The position numbers and the translations under genes are program-made. A stretch of DNA of 29,693 nt, from assembly GCA_002415135.1 (NCBI GenBank), contig DIBY01000020.1, positions 1-29,693 on the forward strand, read 5' to 3'. Of the stretch, positions 8,143 through 14,966 are shown piece after piece. The notes under the pieces were generated by a model, which searched no databases, was not told where the DNA came from, and worked only from the letters and a program-made list of their open reading frames with translations. The stretch's first letter is position 1. Each line of letters begins with the position of its first letter. Source of the stretch: Flavobacteriales bacterium UBA5040. Lineage in GTDB: Bacteria > Bacteroidota > Bacteroidia > Flavobacteriales > Weeksellaceae.

Positions 8143-8475
8143 ATGCAAGATATTAATCTTAAAATTACCGATAGAAACGGCGATATTCATGAAGTGGTTG
8201 CACCGACTGATATGTCGATGAATTTGATGGAAGTCATTCGTTCTTACGAATTGGCTGAAGAAGGAACCATCGGAGTTTGCGGCGGTATGGCGATGTGTGC
8301 TTCCTGTCAGGTTTACGTGGTGGAAGGTTCTGATAAACTAACTGAAATGGGCGCGGAAGAAGATGCAATGTTAAGTGAGGCATTTCATGTTCAGGATAAC
8401 AGCCGTTTAGGTTGCCAGATCCATATTACCTCAGATATTGACGATTTGGAAGTTGCAATTGCACCATATCCATAA
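8143..8475 (+). CDS. Adrenodoxin-type 2Fe-2S ferredoxin
   Basis: 110-residue one-electron carrier. The four cluster cysteines are C46, C52, C55 and C91 in the C-x5-C-x2-C ... C spacing (GVCGGMAMCASC and LGCQI), which is the vertebrate/ISC-type arrangement rather than the plant type (C-x4-C-x2-C). The acidic stretch around residues 61-75 fits the partner-docking helix of adrenodoxins. It lies 42 bp after the TrxR-like ferredoxin reductase and before a terminator, so the two genes probably form a two-gene operon. The final acceptor is unknown; no P450, Fe-S assembly or heme oxygenase gene is nearby. Confidence 0.92.
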   Translation: MQDINLKITDRNGDIHEVVAPTDMSMNLMEVIRSYELAEEGTIGVCGGMAMCASCQVYVVEGSDKLTEMGAEEDAMLSEAFHVQDNSRLGCQIHITSDIDDLEVAIAPYP

Positions 8476-8500
8476 AACAAATCGTTTTTAATAAAATATT

Positions 8501-8535
8501 AAAGGGAAGGAAATTTAGTTTTCTTCCTTTTTTTG
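8501..8535 (+). terminator. Terminator after the reductase-ferredoxin pair
   Basis: Imperfect hairpin: an AAAGGGAAGGAAA arm pairs with TTTTCTTCCTTT with two single-base bulges, followed by a T run. Confidence 0.65.
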
Positions 8536-8707
8536 TGAAGAATAACTTATTAAATTATCTAATCTTTTTGTCGCACTTCAAGTGATAAACTGTGCCGGAA
8601 AATGTTTTACATCAACATCCATAATTGGAGTAAATCGCTTAGTTCTAACATGATTCGTTATGGTGATAAGTCAAGATTTTTTTTTAATTTAGAGGAAAGT
8701 ATTGAGT

Positions 8708-9484
8708 ATGAAAATCGCAACCTATAATGTAAATGGAGTCAACGGTCGGCTACCAGTTCTTTTAAGATGGCTCAGCGAAGAAAAACCTGATGTCTTTTGT
8801 TTACAGGAATTGAAAGCTCCACAAGAAAAATTTCCTGAAGCAGAAATTTTAGAAGCCGGTTATCATGCTATTTGGGTGGGACAAAAAAGTTGGAATGGAG
8901 TGGCAATTTTAACAAAATCGAAAAAAGCAACCATTGTTAGAACTGCTTTACCTGGTGATGAAGACGATCAACAAAGCCGTTATTTAGAAGTGAAGGTTGA
9001 TGATCTAACAATCGTCTGTATTTATATTCCCAATGGAAATCCTACACCTGGTGAAAAGTATGATTATAAATTGAAGTGGTTGGAGAGACTCGATGCTCAA
9101 GCAGAACTTTTGATCAGTTCTGGTAAACCCGTAATTATCACTGGAGATTTTAATATTATTCCGACTGAGAACGATGTTTATAAACCGGAGAAATATTTGA
9201 AAGATGCTCTCTTTCTGCGTGATGTTCGGACTGCCTTTGATAATTTGATTGCTCAAGGCTGGACCGATGGATTGCGACACCTTTATCCGGCAGAAACCAT
9301 TTACACTTTTTACGATTATTTTAGAAAAGCGTTTGAAAGAGATGCTGGAATGCGGATCGATCATTTTTTACTTTCTCCAGAAATCTTGCCGCATCTGAAA
9401 AATGGTGGAGTAGAAAAGAATGTTCGTAGATGGGAGAAATCGAGTGATCATGTGCCGACTTGGATCGAGTTGGAAAATATATAA
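8708..9484 (+). CDS. xth: Exodeoxyribonuclease III (AP endonuclease)
   Basis: 258-residue Mg-dependent nuclease that incises at abasic sites and has 3'-5' exonuclease and 3'-phosphatase activities in the ExoIII family. Clear motifs are KIATYNVNG at the N-terminus, FCLQELKAP with the metal-binding glutamate, QQSRYLEV, IITGDFNIIP, MRIDHFLLS and SSDHVPTWIE with the catalytic Asp-His. I chose the ATG at 8708, which restores the standard MKIATYNVNG start and has GGAAAG 8-10 bases upstream; a TTG six bases earlier (8702) is the only other in-frame option. Single gene, convergent with the glycosylase gene. Confidence 0.95.
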   Translation: MKIATYNVNGVNGRLPVLLRWLSEEKPDVFCLQELKAPQEKFPEAEILEAGYHAIWVGQKSWNGVAILTKSKKATIVRTALPGDEDDQQSRYLEVKVDDLTIVCIYIPNGNPTPGEKYDYKLKWLERLDAQAELLISSGKPVIITGDFNIIPTENDVYKPEKYLKDALFLRDVRTAFDNLIAQGWTDGLRHLYPAETIYTFYDYFRKAFERDAGMRIDHFLLSPEILPHLKNGGVEKNVRRWEKSSDHVPTWIELENI

Positions 9485-9510
9485 CAGCTGATTTTTAAAT
9501 TTGAACAAAA

Positions 9511-9534
9511 AAAATCTCTTCGCATAAAGAGATT
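9511..9534 (-). terminator. Terminator after the Nei-like gene
   Basis: AATCTCTT / AAGAGATT, an 8-bp perfect stem with a 6-nt loop. In the minus direction it is followed by eight T residues, matching the end of the glycosylase gene at 9557. Confidence 0.8.
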
Positions 9535-9556
9535 CAATATTTTTCATAACCGATGA

Positions 9557-10276
9557 TCAGTACAATTTCTGAATTTTTTCGACAACATAAGTTTTGCGTT
9601 TAATTTTCGGTGCAACATATTCTAAAACTTCTTTGCCTTCCCATTCTTTTTTCTTGTAAACAGAACTTGAAGATTTCCATATCTTTTGTTCAATAAGTTC
9701 TACAGAAGCAGTTGAGAATTCTTTAATAATTTGAAGAAGTTCCTTGATTTTTTTCGAAGGAATTTTTTCCACCTCACTTTCAGGATGAATCTTGCTTAAG
9801 AACAGAACTTCATTTCGAATAATATTTCCTAAACCTGGAAAAACATCTTGATTTAAAAGAACATCGCCGATTTTCTTTGTAGCATACTTTTCCAATAAAA
9901 GTTTTTGCGTTTTTTCTATTGTGTACTTTTTTGAGAACACATTTAATTCCTGATCAAAATCGTGGTTCTTTTCCAGCTTCTTAATTTTAACAACATAAAA
10001 ATTAATAAATTCATCGCCAAAGAAAAGCGAGAAACTTGCATTTACTTTTTTTGTTTCATTAATTAAAAAACTTCCAAATAATCCAAAATGAACGGTGATC
10101 AAAAAATCTTTAAAATCGAGTAGAAGGAGTTTTCCATAAGTTTCAATCGACACTAATTTCTTCCCAGAAATTTCTTCAGCGAAAGGGTTACTATAACCGT
10201 CACTCTCGGTGACTTTTCTACCTTCAAATTTTTCAAGTCTCTTTTTAAAAACAACGATCGTTGGTCCTTCAGGCAT
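9557..10276 (-). CDS. Fpg/Nei-family DNA glycosylase with a zinc-less finger
   Basis: 239-residue bifunctional glycosylase/AP lyase type. The N-terminus MPEGP supplies the catalytic Pro2 and Glu3, and K49 in YGKLLLL is the conserved lysine. A helix-two-turn-helix lies at residues 141-190 (FPGLGNIIRNE). The C-terminal finger region (205-237, ending KRKTYVVEKIQ) keeps the hairpin-like Arg/Lys-Thr pattern but has no cysteines, so the usual Cys4 zinc site is absent, as in zinc-less members such as NEIL1. The preferred lesion cannot be read from sequence. It starts 2 bp after the topoisomerase IB stop, so the two are very probably co-transcribed. Confidence 0.87.
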   Translation of the reverse strand: MPEGPTIVVFKKRLEKFEGRKVTESDGYSNPFAEEISGKKLVSIETYGKLLLLDFKDFLITVHFGLFGSFLINETKKVNASFSLFFGDEFINFYVVKIKKLEKNHDFDQELNVFSKKYTIEKTQKLLLEKYATKKIGDVLLNQDVFPGLGNIIRNEVLFLSKIHPESEVEKIPSKKIKELLQIIKEFSTASVELIEQKIWKSSSSVYKKKEWEGKEVLEYVAPKIKRKTYVVEKIQKLY

Positions 10277-10278
10277 GG

Positions 10279-11388
10279 TTACAATTTTTCTGTTTGTAGG
10301 ATTTTCATAACCATTTCTTCCTCTTTGGTCAAGCCGGTTTTCCCGTCATCAATTTCAATTTCATCCAGTTCTCTCAAATATTTTTTAATAGAATCATTTT
10401 CGTACATGTTGATAATAAGCGGATGAATGTAGTACTTTCGGCACACCGTACTGGTATTTCCTAATTCACAAGCCACCAATTCAATTGCGCGCTTGATCTT
10501 CGATTTCTGATTTTCTTCAATTTCCTGTGCTTCAATTTCTTTAAAAGCAATGAGTGCATTCACTGTTCCGGACCATGTTCTAAAATCTTTAGCTGTAAAA
10601 TCTTCACCGCTGATCTCTTTAATATAATCATTGACCATTCCGCTTTCTATGGCGTGTCTTTTTCCATCTTCATCGTAGTATTGGAATAATTCTTTCCCCG
10701 GAATTTCTTTGCATTTTTTCACCGCTTTTGCGATCTTTTTACTTTTTAGTTCGATATCGTGATAAATGCCCTTTTTTCCTTTAAAATTAAATCGGATTTT
10801 CTCTCCTTTAAATTCAACATGTCGGTCTTTCAAGGTTGTTAAACCAAATGATCCGTACAACTTTTCGTAAATGTTATTTCCAATTCGAATATTGGTGCGC
10901 TCCATTAAACTTACCACCAACGCCAAAACCTTCCTTTGATCTAATTTACGATGAGAAAGATCCCGTTCTAAATTCAAGCGAATTTGAGGTAAAACTTCAC
11001 CAAACTGTAGCATTCGGTAAAACTTGGTATGATTACGCAGAGCGTTCCACACTGGATGATAACGATATTGCTTGCGTTTTTTTATATCGACGCCGGTCGC
11101 TTGTAAATGTCCGTTTTGCAGGTTACAAATCCACACATTTTCCCAGGCCGGCGGAATCGCCAGTTGATTAATACGCTGAATTTCTTCTTTGTCTTTAATC
11201 TTTTCTTTGCCTAGAAAGTAATTGAATTTTTTGCCACGTTTTTTACGCGCGATTCCCTGAATCTCGCTGTCATTCGTGTAAATTAAATTCACCGCCTTTG
11301 CAGATTTTTCTGGATCCTTCATGATTTTCACCATTTTCGAAGGACTTATTTTAGTGATAAGTTCGAGTGAAGGAGCTACCGTTTTCAT
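10279..11388 (-). CDS. DNA topoisomerase IB (poxvirus-like)
   Basis: 369-residue type IB topoisomerase, which relaxes supercoils through a 3'-phosphotyrosyl intermediate. The N-terminal domain includes YFLGKEKIKD and LAIPPAWENVWICNLQNGHL. The catalytic core shows LMERTNIRIGN (first arginine region), KDFRTWSGT with R270, and NTSTVCRKYYIHP, where Y320 (just before IHP) is the likely nucleophile and Y319 replaces the common serine. Length and motifs match the bacterial group of viral-type enzymes. It is followed after 2 bp by the Nei-like glycosylase and preceded after 9 bp by a tiny lipoprotein gene. Confidence 0.93.
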   Translation of the reverse strand: MKTVAPSLELITKISPSKMVKIMKDPEKSAKAVNLIYTNDSEIQGIARKKRGKKFNYFLGKEKIKDKEEIQRINQLAIPPAWENVWICNLQNGHLQATGVDIKKRKQYRYHPVWNALRNHTKFYRMLQFGEVLPQIRLNLERDLSHRKLDQRKVLALVVSLMERTNIRIGNNIYEKLYGSFGLTTLKDRHVEFKGEKIRFNFKGKKGIYHDIELKSKKIAKAVKKCKEIPGKELFQYYDEDGKRHAIESGMVNDYIKEISGEDFTAKDFRTWSGTVNALIAFKEIEAQEIEENQKSKIKRAIELVACELGNTSTVCRKYYIHPLIINMYENDSIKKYLRELDEIEIDDGKTGLTKEEEMVMKILQTEKL

Positions 11389-11397
11389 TGTACTAAA

Positions 11398-11562
11398 TTA
11401 TTTTTTTCCTCTACTGAATAAGAAGATGATAAGTGCAATTACGGCTCCGATTAGGAAAAATGCCCACCACATTCCGGCTTTAAATATAGTTCCGATGGCG
11501 TCGCATCCTGTTAACGTCATTAACGCAAAAATGGCTAGGGTAAGAAATGTAAACTTTTTCAT
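11398..11562 (-). CDS. 54-residue lipoprotein with one C-terminal membrane helix
   Basis: Short gene read directly from the sequence. It starts with ATG at 11562 and ends TAA at 11398. Residues 1-19 are a signal peptide with lipobox LTGC (Cys20), followed by DAIGTIFKAGMWW and a hydrophobic segment of about 19 residues ending in SRGKK. Small proteins of this form, with an IFKAG-type motif, recur in Bacteroidota; some databases give them unrelated enzyme names, which I do not accept. It lies 9 bp before topoisomerase IB and 30 bp after the DUF6526 gene, all in one direction, so co-transcription is likely. Function unknown. Confidence 0.82.
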   Translation of the reverse strand: MKKFTFLTLAIFALMTLTGCDAIGTIFKAGMWWAFFLIGAVIALIIFLFSRGKK

Positions 11563-11592
11563 AATGTTATTTTTTAATGTTTATAATTTTAT

Positions 11593-12030
11593 TTAAATTC
11601 TGTTGTTGTCGGCTTTCCAAGTGGTGATGGACTTTTTAATTTCGTCTGCTGAAATATTTTGTTGAACTGCCTTGTCTAATAAAATTCTAAATTCGTCATC
11701 GTAGGCGAAACGTAAGGCAGCAATTTGGCCAAATGAAAGTTGGTTCTCAACTTCATCAGATCTTTTTCCAAACAATTCAAAGTATCTTAATTTAAATTCT
11801 AATCTCACAATTCGGTTTTGATTTCCCAAAGCGTAATGTTGTCTTAACATTAACGCGAGATAAAGAAGTAGAAAAATAACGACGGAAAATAGAATCCAAA
11901 TGAGTTGATTGGGTTCATCCTTGAAAATTTTCCAAATACCTAAAACTTGTAAAATAAAGAGAAGTGGAAGATAAATGAAATGATGTGGTGGATAGAATTT
12001 TGCGTGGTTGCTATAGTTTTGATTTTTCAT
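11593..12030 (-). CDS. DUF6526 family membrane protein
   Basis: 145-residue protein with two transmembrane helices (about 17-35 and 42-62) and a cytoplasmic C-terminal domain. The family pattern is clear: NYSNHAKFYPPHHF at the N-terminus, RLEFKLRYFELFGKR after the helices, and LSFGQIAALRFAYDDEF followed by a short helix pair and ITTWKADNNRI. No function is established. It is the first gene of the four-gene minus-strand group continuing with the lipoprotein, topoisomerase IB and the Nei-like glycosylase; gaps of 30, 9 and 2 bp support one transcript. Confidence 0.85.
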   Translation of the reverse strand: MKNQNYSNHAKFYPPHHFIYLPLLFILQVLGIWKIFKDEPNQLIWILFSVVIFLLLYLALMLRQHYALGNQNRIVRLEFKLRYFELFGKRSDEVENQLSFGQIAALRFAYDDEFRILLDKAVQQNISADEIKKSITTWKADNNRI

Positions 12031-12148
12031 AAATATTTCCCATCAAAAAGTTAACCAATCTTAAACTGTACTAGTAACGGAAACTATTGTAAAGTGATTT
12101 GTTGGATAAGAACTGCTGTAATTTATTTATTACAAGCGTTCAATAGAG

Positions 12149-12197
12149 AAAGTCGGTAAAATCCTTCACGTTAAACGTTTTGGAGATTACCGACTTT
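12149..12197 (-). terminator. Probable terminator hairpin after the M28 peptidase
   Basis: Inverted repeat AAAGTCGGTAA (12149-12159) and TTACCGACTTT (12187-12197), with an inner small hairpin (ACGTT-A-AACGT) in the loop. The T tract is short in both directions, so termination is likely but not certain. It lies between the M28 stop and the DUF6526 start. Confidence 0.55.
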
Positions 12198-12235
12198 TAT
12201 TAAATGGAGTCGTTTAAATAAATTTAAAATAAGAC

Positions 12236-13786
12236 TTAGTCTAAACCACCTTTTCTGGTTGGCTCTTTAACTTCTGGCCATTTTGCTGGTTCTCCAGTTC
12301 TTGGATTAACCGGCATTTTAATTCTTTCAGAAGATGATTTTTCAGGATCTTCACTTGCCATATACGTCATAATTGCAATGGTAGCAACATTACTTTTAAC
12401 ATCGTCAAAAACGATTTTGTCATACGTATCTCTGTTGGTGTGCCATGTGTAATTTCCGTAGCTCCAGCTTAATGAACCTAACATAAATGCTGGTGCACCA
12501 GCTGCGATAAAGGAAGCGTGATCAGATCCGCCACCACCTGGGAAACCAGGAAATGTTGTTTTAATATCTTTTGTCAATTCGTTAGGAACGGCGCTTAACC
12601 ATCTTCCGATATAATCATAAGAGTGAACGAATCCTTGTCCACTGATATTGGCGATTCTTCCAGTTCCATTATCCTGATTGAAAACAGCCTGAACATTTGG
12701 CATTTGATCTTTATGTGCCCAAACGTAACCACGAGATCCGTTCAAACCCTGTTCTTCGCTTCCCCAAAGTCCAACAACGATCGTTCTTTTTGGATTAGGA
12801 TAGTTCTTTTTAAGAATTCTGGCAACTTCCATCATGGTAATGGTTCCGGTTCCGTTATCAGTTGCACCAGTTCCACCGTCCCAAGAATCAAGATGCGCAG
12901 AAAGAATTACATATTCTTCTGGTTTTTCAGAACCTTTAATCACTGCAACCGTATTGAAAGTTGGAACTGTTCCTTTACCTTTTGATTGTGCATTAATTTT
13001 TAATTTCGGAGTTGTTCCGTGTTGGATCATTCGGTATAATTGACCGTAATCTTCCAGAGAAATATCTACCACAGGAATCGTTTTTGTTCCCGCAGAGAAT
13101 ATTTTATTCACACCAAATCCTCTGGACCAGTAAGAAGAAACAATCCCAGCAGCACCAGCTTTTTCTAATTTCTCATTTAGAGTTTTAGAAGTTTCTCCAG
13201 TCGCAGCGATTGATTTTCGCCAGGCTTCAGAAGCGGCAGCAGACTCAGTTTTCATTTTCTCGAAAGATTCTGGCGTTGCATATTCTTTCCAGTTATATTC
13301 AGGTCTTCCGCTTGCCTGATATTGAGAAACCATTACTAATTTTCCTTTTACTTTTGGTAGCCAAGCGTTAAACTCTTCTTTATTGGTAAACACTGGAAGC
13401 ATTACGACATCAGCAGTAAGACCTTTTGCAGAAGTCGCGGGACTCCAAGCCAACTGCATTCCCTCGATTGATTTTGCATAAGGAGCAACCATTTCGATCG
13501 ATGAAGGTCCTCTTTCCCAGGCTTTCCACTCGCCCCATTTCTCATTTTGTGCTTCGATTCCCCAATTTTGAAAACGCTTTACCGCCCAATCGTGCGCTTG
13601 CTGCATTTTTGGAGTTCCTACCAATCGTGGCCCGATTTCGTCCATCAATTCGTAGGCAAGTGTTTCTAATTGAGAGTTTTGATAGGTTTCATCCATGATG
13701 GATTTCACCATCTGATCTTTGGTCTGAGCATTTAAACTCACGGCAAAAACCGTAGAAACCATCAATAATTTAGCATAGTTCTTCAT
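12236..13786 (-). CDS. Secreted M28 family metallopeptidase (carboxypeptidase Q-like)
   Basis: 516-residue exported di-zinc exopeptidase. A signal peptide covers residues 1-20 (ends in SLNAQ). A PA-like insert lies roughly between 110 and 265. The M28 core supplies the ligand set: H298 and D310 in AHLDSWDGGTGATDNG, E344/E345 in WGSEEQG, D372 in QDNGTG and H449 in WHTNRDT. The pattern resembles plasma glutamate carboxypeptidase/aminopeptidases acting on peptides in the periplasm or outside. Monocistronic, followed by a hairpin. A clear promoter is not visible; a weak TATCTTCA lies about 25 bases before the ATG. Confidence 0.93.
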   Translation of the reverse strand: MKNYAKLLMVSTVFAVSLNAQTKDQMVKSIMDETYQNSQLETLAYELMDEIGPRLVGTPKMQQAHDWAVKRFQNWGIEAQNEKWGEWKAWERGPSSIEMVAPYAKSIEGMQLAWSPATSAKGLTADVVMLPVFTNKEEFNAWLPKVKGKLVMVSQYQASGRPEYNWKEYATPESFEKMKTESAAASEAWRKSIAATGETSKTLNEKLEKAGAAGIVSSYWSRGFGVNKIFSAGTKTIPVVDISLEDYGQLYRMIQHGTTPKLKINAQSKGKGTVPTFNTVAVIKGSEKPEEYVILSAHLDSWDGGTGATDNGTGTITMMEVARILKKNYPNPKRTIVVGLWGSEEQGLNGSRGYVWAHKDQMPNVQAVFNQDNGTGRIANISGQGFVHSYDYIGRWLSAVPNELTKDIKTTFPGFPGGGGSDHASFIAAGAPAFMLGSLSWSYGNYTWHTNRDTYDKIVFDDVKSNVATIAIMTYMASEDPEKSSSERIKMPVNPRTGEPAKWPEVKEPTRKGGLD

Positions 13787-13916
13787 TGAATATAATTTTT
13801 GCGATGAAGATAATAAAATTTATTATAAAGAACTGTCTGTTCATCGGGCAAAAGAAAATAATACAGAAGTTCTTGCTTAGTCACTTTAATTTTTTAATTT
13901 TATAAAAAAATAGATT

Positions 13917-14261
13917 ATGAATTTAATTATCCGATTACTGGTGACTGCGATTGTCGCTTTTTTCTTAACCAAAATTTTGAGCGGAGTCCACATTGATGGA
14001 TTTGGATCAGCTGTTATTTTTGCTTTGGTTTTAGGAGTTTTGAACCTAATTGTTACGCCGATTTTAAAGATTCTGGGATTGCCTTTAACGATTCTTACTT
14101 TAGGGTTTTTCTCTTTAGTAATTAATGCTTTGGTGATTTTACTGGCAGCGAAGTTTGTTGACGGAATGGCTGTTGACGGATTTTGGTGGGCCTTTATTTT
14201 CAGTATTGCCTTATCATTGGTAACATCGCTGATCAACGGAATTATCGCTCCATCCGAATAA
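13917..14261 (+). CDS. Four-helix PF04020 membrane protein (YvlD-type, 'phage holin family')
   Basis: 114-residue hydrophobic protein with four predicted transmembrane helices (about 4-24, 29-48, 56-77, 88-110) and the family motifs LGVLNLIVTPILKILGLPLTIL and WWAFIFS. Databases call it a holin by distant similarity, but such genes are ordinary chromosomal envelope genes in Bacteroidota and Firmicutes. No phage genes are near. Function is unknown; the relatives in Firmicutes belong to envelope-stress operons. It has its own terminator. Confidence 0.85.
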   Translation: MNLIIRLLVTAIVAFFLTKILSGVHIDGFGSAVIFALVLGVLNLIVTPILKILGLPLTILTLGFFSLVINALVILLAAKFVDGMAVDGFWWAFIFSIALSLVTSLINGIIAPSE

Positions 14262-14278
14262 TCAGTATCAAATACAGT

Positions 14279-14310
14279 AAAGCGGTTTATTTCTTTTAAA
14301 TCGCTTTTTT
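14279..14310 (+). terminator. Terminator after the PF04020 gene
   Basis: AAAGCGGTTTA pairs with TAAATCGCTTT (one G-T wobble) with a short T-rich loop, followed by TTTAT. Confidence 0.75.
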
Positions 14311-14364
14311 ATTTAAATTAACTCAATATTTAGAGTAGAGTATGGATCGCTCAAATTAATCAAC

Positions 14365-14853
14365 ATGAAAGAATTCTCCACCGCAAAAATGGATGAAACA
14401 ACCAAGATGATCACCATTATCGTTCTGTTATTTCTGATTTTATTTCCCATTTCTTCCTTTTTCTTTGAGCCGCCAAAGCCGGCAATTTCTATTGTCAGTT
14501 TTGTTTTGATGTATGGCGTTATCTTCATCTCTTATGGATTCATCCCGAAAAGGATCGCGGTTTCGACGGACCAGATCTTAATTAAAAACTTGTTTGGTTC
14601 CGTGGTGATCAATATTAAAGAAATTGAAACATTTGGGACGCTTGACAAAATAGGTTTGAACCTAAGAACTGCTGGAGTCGGTGGACTGTTCGGATATTTT
14701 GGTTATTTTAACGGCAAAGATGTCTGGTATGTAACCAACACCAAGAAAAAAGTCAAGATGATTTTACAGTCTGGAAAAGTCTACATGATCAGTCCGGAAA
14801 ATCCTGATGATTTCGTCAAAGAAGTCCAGAAAAGAAAGAATGAACTGGGGTAA
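14365..14853 (+). CDS. PH-like membrane protein, unrecognised family
   Basis: 162 residues with two transmembrane helices (about 15-34 and 39-58) joined by a proline-rich turn, followed by a cytoplasmic domain (60-162) of beta strands ending in an amphipathic helix (PDDFVKEVQKRKN). The pattern of RIAVSTDQILIKNLFGSVVINIKEIETF, a glycine-rich loop and then KKVKMILQSGKVYMISPENPDDF fits the bacterial PH-domain group, often found after two TM helices. The exact family is not recognised and no function can be given. It lies between two terminator or promoter boundaries and is probably monocistronic. Confidence 0.75.
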   Translation: MKEFSTAKMDETTKMITIIVLLFLILFPISSFFFEPPKPAISIVSFVLMYGVIFISYGFIPKRIAVSTDQILIKNLFGSVVINIKEIETFGTLDKIGLNLRTAGVGGLFGYFGYFNGKDVWYVTNTKKKVKMILQSGKVYMISPENPDDFVKEVQKRKNELG

Positions 14854-14879
14854 TGCCTAAGTCTTCGCCCTTAATTTTC

Positions 14880-14887
14880 TATATTTG
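14880..14887 (+). promoter_or_regulatory. Bacteroidota -7 element TATATTTG for the S9 peptidase
   Basis: Exact TAnnTTTG match 79 bases before the ATG at 14967. No clear -33 partner. Confidence 0.45.
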
Positions 14888-14966
14888 TACTCCTCAAATC
14901 AACTTTTCTTTTTAGAAAGACCATGAGGCATTTTCTATCCTTTATCATTTTTTAAATTAAATTTTA

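Noticed and set aside
8602..8727. A 41-codon plus-strand frame (starts MFYINIHNWSK) running into the exonuclease III start
   Set aside because: It has no ribosome-binding signal, recognisable motif or evidence of conservation, and a frame of this length is expected by chance in AT-rich DNA. I leave it out without further data.
10836..11171. A 111-codon plus-strand frame over topoisomerase IB
   Set aside because: It is a shadow of the real minus-strand gene, whose catalytic motifs are intact, and has no domain of its own.
13917..14261. Idea that the 'holin family' gene marks a prophage
   Set aside because: No integrase, capsid, tail or lysis gene is near, and PF04020 genes are ordinary chromosomal genes in this phylum.
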